Source: Ruminococcus sp. UBA3855 (GTDB lineage Bacteria > Bacillota > Clostridia > Oscillospirales > Ruminococcaceae). Taken from it: a stretch of DNA of 27,078 nucleotides. The notes beneath the pieces were generated by a model. The model was not told the DNA's origin, did no database searches, and saw only the letters and a program-made list of their open reading frames with translations. The translations under genes were made by a program, and so were the position numbers. The stretch is taken from contig DGHF01000183.1 of the NCBI GenBank assembly GCA_002392545.1, forward strand, positions 1 to 27,078, in the 5' to 3' direction. This document shows, in pieces, positions 21,838 through 27,078 of the stretch; the first letter of the stretch is position 1, and the number at the start of each line of letters is the position of its first letter.

Positions 21838-22269
21838 TTATGATTGGTCAGAGTCACCGTCATCATCATCGTTATCGTCATAATGGTGAGGGGGATGTGG
21901 TGCGCCGTAGAGGTCACGCCCACGGATTCCGTAACGGTCACGCTGTTCCGTGATGCATTTATCCAGCAGGTTTATGACATCACGAGGGTTTTTAATACTT
22001 CCCATGTCGAATTGTGGCAATGATACGTCACGGCTGTCAATGTGGATTGTTCCACACCCGAACATTCTCTGACCCAATGGGAGGAGAAGTTTTTTATCTG
22101 TGATTTTGTAGAGGTCAATTTCATCTTCTACAATATTGAAAAATCCTCTCCGGCAGATGAGTTTCGATTTTGTCAGGAAATAGACCGTGAACGACCACGG
22201 CAGACCTAAAAAAGTACGCTTCCGGTCTGTCCAGATGTATTCTGGCTCTTGAGATGTATTATTTGCCAT
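21838..22269 (-). CDS. small PH-domain-like (bPH_2/YdbT type) protein with acidic-His tail
   Basis: The 143-residue product resembles bacterial PH domains of the DUF304/bPH_2 group: SFTVYFLTKSKLICRRGFFN then a beta-rich stretch with DEIDLYKITDKKLLL and the terminal helix NPRDVINLLDKCITEQ. No membrane helix is visible, unlike many family members. The C-terminus is unusual, HPPHHYDDNDDDDGDSDQS, which could bind divalent metal (inference). Function is unknown; such domains often accompany membrane or surface systems. AAAGGAAG precedes ATG 22269. It is the second gene of the four-gene cassette. Confidence 0.75.
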   Translation of the reverse strand: MANNTSQEPEYIWTDRKRTFLGLPWSFTVYFLTKSKLICRRGFFNIVEDEIDLYKITDKKLLLPLGQRMFGCGTIHIDSRDVSLPQFDMGSIKNPRDVINLLDKCITEQRDRYGIRGRDLYGAPHPPHHYDDNDDDDGDSDQS

Positions 22270-22302
22270 ATGAAAAACTTCCTTTCTGGAATGGTTGTCA
22301 GT

Positions 22303-24657
22303 TTACAGAGTTGCAGGAGTAACATCTCTGCCCAGAGTGATTTTTTTGTCTGTGCCAAATACAGAAACAGTGAAAGTCTTTTCTGTGGGAGTGGTTGCGA
22401 TTGTGATGGTATCGCCGTTTTTGGTTGCAGTGATAGTAATTTCGAGGTTGGCTTCACTGTCATAGATTTTGGTTTCAGCAGTTGCGCCGTCTTTCAGGTT
22501 ATAAATGACCGCTTCTGCATCCTGAACATAGTCATAGACAGTATTTTTTTCGAAATTGCCATAAACGACAATCGAATTTTCTCTTGCAAAGACAGGCATT
22601 TCCAAGAAATTGCATTTTCTGCGGATGAAACGACCGCCCTCGTAGGTTTCGCCTGTGATAATATCCGTCCAAGTTCCGGCAGGGAGATAAACGTCAGCTG
22701 TTCCCTCAGGGTTCATGACAGGCGCACAAAGGAGCGTATCACCTAACATATATTGTTTGTCAAGATAGGGCACAGCAGGGTCATTAGTGAAACTCATGAC
22801 CATTGGTCTCATCATGGGAATACCGGTTTCATGGGTCTTGACGGCCTGTGCGAAGAGATATGGCATCAGTCTGCCCTTTAACTTCGTGAAGAATCTCAGG
22901 ACAGCACAAGCATTTTCGGGGTTGTCGGGGGTATCTTCTTCATAAGCCCACGGCACACGGTAAGAGGTTGAGCCATGCAGTCTGGAATGCGTGGACAATA
23001 ACCCAAATGCACACCAACGCTTGTAAACGTCTGCTGTTGCAGTCTGCTCAAATCCGCCAATATCATGGGAGAAGAACCCGAAACCAGACGAACAAAGACT
23101 TAAACCGCCTCTTAATGTCTCCGCAATGGAGGTGAATTCTGCGGAACAGTCACCGCCCCAATGGACAGGGAATTTCTGACCGCCAACCGTTGCACTTCTT
23201 GCGAACAGGACAGCCTTATTTTTTCCGGTTACGCTTTCCAATGCTTCAAATACGACTTTATTATATAAATATGTGTAATAATTATGCATAGCGATGGGGT
23301 CTGAGCCGTCATAATAGACAACATCCGTCGGGATTCTTTCGCCGAAATCTGTCTTAATAGCATCAATACCCATTTCTGCCAGTCTCTTGATATGATTCCC
23401 GAACCATTCACAAGCTTTGGGGTTGGTGAAATCGACAATTGCCATAGAGGGTTGCCACAAATCAGTCTGGAAAATTGAACCGTCTTTGTTTTTGATGAAA
23501 TAGCCGTTTTCCATACCCTCATCAAACAGCTTTGAACGCTGTGAAATATAGGGGTTAATCCATACGCAGGTATCCAAGCCCTTTTTGTGCAGACGTTCCA
23601 GCATGGCGGGCGGGTCGGGGAATTGTGTGGTATCCCATTCAAAATTCGTCCATTCAAAGCCTTTCATCCAGAAACAGTCAAAATGGAACATATTCAGCGG
23701 AATATCACGCTCCGTCATGCCATCAATGAACTTGTTGACAGTCTCCTCATTATAATCGGTTGTAAAGGAGGTTGACAGCCACAGACCGAAAGATTTCGCC
23801 GGAGGGAGTGCCGGTTTTCCGGTCAGGTCAGTGTACTTGACAAGTACCTGTTCCAGATTCTCACCGCCAAAGAAATAATATTCCAGCTCCTCACCAGCCA
23901 ATGTCATAGAAACTTTCGAAACTGTATCAGATGCCACTTCATAGCTCACTTTTCCGGAGCTATTCACGAATACACCATAGCCTTTTGAAGAAACATAAAA
24001 GGGAATGCTTTTATAACTCTGTTCGGAACAAGTTCCGCCGTCAGAATTCCAGATTTCGACATTCTGACCGTTCTTGACAAATGTCGTGAATTTTTCTCCG
24101 AAACCGTAAACACATTCGCCCACGTCAAGAGAAAGCTGTTCACGGGTATAAGCTGTATGAGCATCAACAGGGTCATTGAAAAACTGGTCATCTTTCTGCA
24201 TGTGCATTCTGGATTCTGCGAGAAATTGATTTTCCTCAATGTAGGAAGTGGAACGCCATGCACCGCCTGTTAAACGCTTGCCATCATAAGAAAATTCAAC
24301 ATCCCAGTCAAAATCTTTCTTGATGCGGACTTTTGTTTTTCCGGCAGTCATTTCAATAAAGCCCTCTTCTTCATTGATGACAGCCTGATAATTTTCGGGT
24401 TCGTTCAGTTTAAATTTCGGCTGATTATGTACAAAGCCCTTATGGTGCACAATATTGACCCTGATGGTATCATCTGCGATTGCAGTGTAAGTGATTTCAA
24501 GTGTGACACCACCCAATGTCATGGCACGATTATAAATTGCATTGGTCGTTGCAAATACAGAAATGCTGTTTTCCGTGTGAGAGACTTCATAAGCCTGTGT
24601 TGCGTAGAATACCTGATAGCCCTTCTTGTTGAGCCAGAGACCGTCAGAAAATTTCAT
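22303..24657 (-). CDS. yicI: GH31 alpha-xylosidase-like glycoside hydrolase (YicI group)
   Basis: GH31 enzymes of this group remove alpha-1,6-linked xylose from xyloglucan oligosaccharides; some act on isoprimeverose. The order is the N-terminal beta-sandwich (about 1-270), the catalytic barrel (about 290-640), and C-terminal beta domains to 784. The nucleophile motif K435-T-D437-F-G-E-R-I-P-T-D is nearly identical to the E. coli YicI motif, and the acid/base is D503 in HWGGDCSAEF. The length of 784 is close to YicI (772). No signal peptide: a cytoplasmic enzyme, so substrates must be imported. GGAGG lies eight bases before ATG 24657, and the promoter is 56 bases upstream. It opens the four-gene cassette. 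Substrate preference between xylose and glucose is inferred from motif resemblance, and the symbol is by similarity. Confidence 0.9.
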   Translation of the reverse strand: MKFSDGLWLNKKGYQVFYATQAYEVSHTENSISVFATTNAIYNRAMTLGGVTLEITYTAIADDTIRVNIVHHKGFVHNQPKFKLNEPENYQAVINEEEGFIEMTAGKTKVRIKKDFDWDVEFSYDGKRLTGGAWRSTSYIEENQFLAESRMHMQKDDQFFNDPVDAHTAYTREQLSLDVGECVYGFGEKFTTFVKNGQNVEIWNSDGGTCSEQSYKSIPFYVSSKGYGVFVNSSGKVSYEVASDTVSKVSMTLAGEELEYYFFGGENLEQVLVKYTDLTGKPALPPAKSFGLWLSTSFTTDYNEETVNKFIDGMTERDIPLNMFHFDCFWMKGFEWTNFEWDTTQFPDPPAMLERLHKKGLDTCVWINPYISQRSKLFDEGMENGYFIKNKDGSIFQTDLWQPSMAIVDFTNPKACEWFGNHIKRLAEMGIDAIKTDFGERIPTDVVYYDGSDPIAMHNYYTYLYNKVVFEALESVTGKNKAVLFARSATVGGQKFPVHWGGDCSAEFTSIAETLRGGLSLCSSGFGFFSHDIGGFEQTATADVYKRWCAFGLLSTHSRLHGSTSYRVPWAYEEDTPDNPENACAVLRFFTKLKGRLMPYLFAQAVKTHETGIPMMRPMVMSFTNDPAVPYLDKQYMLGDTLLCAPVMNPEGTADVYLPAGTWTDIITGETYEGGRFIRRKCNFLEMPVFARENSIVVYGNFEKNTVYDYVQDAEAVIYNLKDGATAETKIYDSEANLEITITATKNGDTITIATTPTEKTFTVSVFGTDKKITLGRDVTPATL

Positions 24658-24712
24658 AAGATACCTCCGATATGAATTAAATTACTCTCAGAGCGCAGTT
24701 ACTGATAATTTC

Positions 24713-24741
24713 ATTGTAACATATTCATCAAAAAATGTCAA
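24713..24741 (-). promoter_or_regulatory. promoter of the GH31 four-gene cassette
   Basis: On the minus strand TTGACA (24741-24736), a 17-base spacer and TACAAT (24718-24713), with TGT before the -10. Just upstream the ten-base palindrome GTAAATTTAC and repeated GTAA/TTAC motifs may be regulator sites, but I cannot assign one. The space to the divergent gltX promoter is about 95 bases. Confidence 0.82.
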
Positions 24742-24834
24742 TCGTAAATTTACATTTTTTTGTAATAATTTTGTTACTGTCATGTAAAGTAATCATTTCA
24801 GGCAGGAAATTTTTTGATTTTGGGAAAATCCCTC

Positions 24835-24863
24835 TTGTCAAATGCTCCTGATTGTGTTATAAT
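24835..24863 (+). promoter_or_regulatory. promoter of gltX
   Basis: TTGTCA at 24835-24840, a 17-base spacer and TATAAT at 24858-24863 with TGT before it. The leader is about 35 bases with no T-box, unlike thrS. Confidence 0.85.
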
Positions 24864-24904
24864 AAGAATGGTTTTTACCAAACAAAACGAAAGGAAAGAT
24901 AATT

Positions 24905-26356
24905 ATGTCAGAAACAATTGTGACACGTTTTGCGCCGTCTCCGACTGGATTTATGCACATCGGAAACCTGCGTACAGCGTTGTATTCTTATTTGCTTGCA
25001 AAGTCTCAGGGGGGAAAATTCATTCTCCGCATTGAAGACACTGACCAAGTTCGTCATGTAGAGGGTGCGGAAGATGTGATTTTGCAAACGCTCAAAACAA
25101 CTGGTATTGAATGGGATGAAGGCCCTGTAGTCGGCGGTGAACACGCTCCCTATGTCCAAAGTGAGAGACTCCCCATTTATAAAGAGTATGCGGAAAAGCT
25201 TGTCAAAAGCGGTCATGCCTATTACTGCTTCTGTACCGCTGAAAGACTGGAATCGCTGAAAAATGACATTGGTATTGGTGGCTATGACGGACACTGCCGG
25301 AATCTCACTGCTGAAGAAGTTGCGCAGAATCTCACAGACGGAAAGCCCTATGTTATCCGCCAGAGAATGCCCGATGAGGGAACGACTTCTTATGTGGATG
25401 AAGTTTATGGAGAAGTCAGCATTGAAAATTCCGAACTCCGTGACCAGATTATGATAAAGGCGGACGGCTACCCGACATATAATTTTTGTCATGTGGTGGA
25501 TGATTACCTGATGGGGGTTACTCATGTTGTGCGTGGTAACGAATACTTGACTTCTACTCCGAAATATTGTTTATTGTATGATGCATTTGGATGGGAAAGA
25601 CCGCATTATGTTCATCTGCCTTTGTTGATGGGAAAGGATGCAGACGGCAATGTCTCTAAACTCTCCAAACGTCATGGAGCTGTTAGCTTCCAAGATTTGG
25701 TGAATGACGGCTATTTACCGGAAGCGATTGTGAATTATATCGCCCTCTTAGGGTGGGCAAGCAAGGACACACAGGAATTCTACACCATGGACGAACTGAA
25801 ACAGTCTTTCTCTATTGAGGGTTTAAGCAAGTCTCCGGCTGTATTCGATTATGAGAAATTGAAATGGTTCAATTCCGAATATATCAAGAAATTGCCTGAC
25901 GACCAATACAATGAAAAAGCATTGCCCATTCTGAAAGAAATTTGTCCGGATTATGTGAACATTGAAAAACTGGCTGTCCTCCTGCATACTCGAATTGATA
26001 CATTTGGGGAAATCGCAGAAAAGGCGGATTTTGTCATCAATCGCCTTGACATGACTTCCGACCTGTACACCAACAAGAAAAACAAGACCACTCCGGAAAA
26101 TTGCCTTGAAACCTTGAAAGAAGTTCTTCCTTTGTTGGAAAGTGCCGAAAATTGGGACAATGACAGCTTGTTTGCACTCCTGAAACAATATTCCGCTGAT
26201 TCCGGCAAAAAAGCAGGGGCTGTCATGTGGGCAGTTCGCATTGCCATTGCAAGAAAGGGCATCACTCCTGGGGGTGCTACGGAATTGATGGAAGTTTTCG
26301 GAAAAGAAGAATCCATTTCCAGAATGAAACTTGCTATTGATGAATTGACTGCATGA
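24905..26356 (+). CDS. gltX: glutamyl-tRNA synthetase
   Basis: GluRS charges tRNA-Glu and, in bacteria lacking GlnRS, also tRNA-Gln for later amidation; whether it is discriminating cannot be decided here. In 483 residues: class I Rossmann core with HIGN (18-21, from FMHIGNLRTAL) and the second signature as K252-L-S-K-R256 (SKLSKRHG). A zinc-site insert carries C108, C110 and C131 (YYCFC ... GGYDGHC), with Y127 at the usual fourth position. A helical anticodon-binding part follows from about 330. GAAAGGAAA lies seven bases before ATG 24905. The stop overlaps the start of the next small gene by four bases (ATGA), so both are on one message. Confidence 0.98.
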   Translation: MSETIVTRFAPSPTGFMHIGNLRTALYSYLLAKSQGGKFILRIEDTDQVRHVEGAEDVILQTLKTTGIEWDEGPVVGGEHAPYVQSERLPIYKEYAEKLVKSGHAYYCFCTAERLESLKNDIGIGGYDGHCRNLTAEEVAQNLTDGKPYVIRQRMPDEGTTSYVDEVYGEVSIENSELRDQIMIKADGYPTYNFCHVVDDYLMGVTHVVRGNEYLTSTPKYCLLYDAFGWERPHYVHLPLLMGKDADGNVSKLSKRHGAVSFQDLVNDGYLPEAIVNYIALLGWASKDTQEFYTMDELKQSFSIEGLSKSPAVFDYEKLKWFNSEYIKKLPDDQYNEKALPILKEICPDYVNIEKLAVLLHTRIDTFGEIAEKADFVINRLDMTSDLYTNKKNKTTPENCLETLKEVLPLLESAENWDNDSLFALLKQYSADSGKKAGAVMWAVRIAIARKGITPGGATELMEVFGKEESISRMKLAIDELTA

Positions 26357-26571
26357 ATGAAAATCTGCATTTTGAAGTAATTCCAGAAACATTGCGAGAA
26401 AAGGAAACAATGTTGTGTGGAGTTGTCGGCGAATATCAGGGAAAACCTGTCGCATTCATGTATGATTTGTCCGTTCAGGATATTATCATTCCGGAAAGCT
26501 TAGAGCCGATTTATTCGGCAATTGAAGAAGCCGTTGTCCGTTATCTCCATCAGACTGGAAAATTGAAATAA
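26353..26571 (+). CDS. small protein of unknown function, translationally coupled to gltX
   Basis: The 72-residue frame begins at an ATGA overlap with the gltX stop and has no separate ribosome site, which suggests translation by re-initiation. The product (MNENLHFEVIPETL...) is acidic, without a signal or membrane segment. The pattern of strand (MLCGVVGEYQGKPVAFMYDL), loop with Pro, and C-terminal helix (EPIYSAIEEAVVRYLHQTG) looks like a compact alpha/beta fold. I recognise no family. A terminator follows seven bases after the stop. Confidence 0.75.
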   Translation: MNENLHFEVIPETLREKETMLCGVVGEYQGKPVAFMYDLSVQDIIIPESLEPIYSAIEEAVVRYLHQTGKLK

Positions 26572-26578
26572 AGAACAT

Positions 26579-26647
26579 CCGCCCCGATTTACAAGAATCA
26601 GGGCGGCAGCCTGTCAAAAAAGTCCAGTAAAAAGCTGGACTTTTTTT
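26579..26647 (+). terminator. tandem hairpins after the gltX unit
   Basis: The first stem pairs 26579-26589 with 26596-26606 (CCGCCC... with ...GGGCGG, one mismatch). The second pairs 26616-26627 with 26635-26646 (GTCCAG / CTGGAC extended by A-T pairs) and ends in seven T bases. The second could instead be the left end of the adjoining transposase element. Confidence 0.82.
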
Positions 26648-26664
26648 GATAGATAAGGTATAAT
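26636..26664 (+). promoter_or_regulatory. possible promoter of the decayed transposase gene
   Basis: TGGACT at 26636-26641, a 17-base spacer and a perfect TATAAT at 26659-26664. The -35 lies inside the terminator stem. Confidence 0.45.
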
Positions 26665-26685
26665 AGAGAAAAGGGGGTGGAGAGC

Positions 26686-27078
26686 ATGTTGAGAAAAGAA
26701 GAAAAGAAGCGGAATGAACGGGAAGAATTTTGCGTGGAAGATTTTGTGTCGGCAGACCATTTACTGAGGAAAATAGAGGAAGCAGTGAATTTCAGCTATA
26801 TCTATGAGCTTGTAGAGGACTTGTACTGTGAAAACAACGGAAGAAGCATTTGTATGGAATAACATCTTTAAGAAGAACAGTAGAGTTATAATTTCAGGCA
26901 TCGTTTCACAGAGGAATTGATAGAAGAAATATTTGACTGGATTCTGAGGAATATCGCAGAATATGGTTATCTGACACCGGAAGCGGTGTTCTTACAATGC
27001 CCTGACTGCATGTGACAGGCACGGATACATACTGGATGTGACAATAAATGCCAGAAATATGCAGGACAGTACCACATT
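26686..27078 (+). pseudogene. decayed IS1182-like transposase, continuing beyond the window
   Basis: ATG 26686 (after GGGGGTGG) opens an N-terminal segment, FVSADHLLRKIEEAVNFSY followed by Y-x-x-N-G-R-S, matching the conserved start of IS1182-family transposases (HLLRKI...YxxNGRP). A TAA stops it at 26860-26862. The same frame resumes at about 26893 with F-R-H-R-F-T-E-E-L-I-E-E-I-F and ...A-V-F, then meets TGA at 27013. From 27014 another frame reads D-R-H-G-Y-I-L-D-V-T, resembling the family's D-x-H-G-x-x-L segment followed by G-N-x-H-D-S (here R-N-M-Q-D-S). About 70 residues and the first catalytic Asp region are deleted. The element is not functional; its right end lies outside the window. 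Confidence 0.8.

Noticed and set aside
24908..25525. 205-residue minus-strand open frame opposite gltX
   Set aside because: It mirrors the gltX coding sequence; no start signal or family features.

Overview
The window most resembles a chromosomal segment of a gut or rumen Ruminococcus-type Firmicute. The best evidence is two neighbouring secreted proteins that each end in a duplicated Ca-binding dockerin module of the Ruminococcus style (paired DxDxNGxxNAxDA loops followed by a SYILQYxxYAGAG tail). Moderate G+C, AAGGAGG-type ribosome sites, consensus sigma-A promoters with extended -10 boxes, a T-box in front of thrS and a cytoplasmic YicI-type GH31 enzyme fit the same assignment. The genus is inferred from protein style, not from a marker gene.

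Layout. Positions 1-1345 hold the 3' part of a Q/Y/P-rich repeat protein, followed by mscL. A bidirectional terminator separates mscL from a minus-strand pair: a CAP-domain dockerin protein and a beta-lactamase-fold dockerin protein that lacks the catalytic serine and lysine. Divergently come a lipoprotein with a Thr/Glu-rich linker, a 74-residue orphan gene, and thrS behind a complete T-box leader with its terminator. Next are a three-helix membrane protein with a Ser/Thr-rich tail (minus), a 410-residue conserved-looking protein of unknown role (plus), an HMG-CoA-lyase-like aldolase (plus), and a small membrane protein divergent from an XRE regulator, with a perfect inverted repeat between them. 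pfkA and a two-PAS / degenerate GGDEF / EAL phosphodiesterase follow on the minus strand.

From 15.9 to 24.7 kb everything is on the minus strand, in two units that look like cell-surface or glycan work. One is a UDPGP-type nucleotidyltransferase followed with no gap by a COG5610-like protein. The other is a four-gene run (GH31 alpha-xylosidase-like, PH-domain-like protein, FkbM methyltransferase, cell-wall-binding-repeat C39 peptidase) with gaps of 33, 36 and 34 bases behind one consensus promoter. The window ends with gltX, a small gene overlapping it by four bases, a terminator, and a decayed IS1182-like transposase running off the end.

No prophage, CRISPR array, toxin-antitoxin pair or rRNA/tRNA gene was recognised. 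The less ordinary items are the dockerin-borne serine-hydrolase pseudoenzyme, a hairpin placed between the Shine-Dalgarno and the start codon of the c-di-GMP phosphodiesterase gene, the unusual four-gene surface cassette, and a solitary 16-bp-stem palindrome. Terminators and promoters were found by eye, so energies and genome-wide copy numbers are not known.
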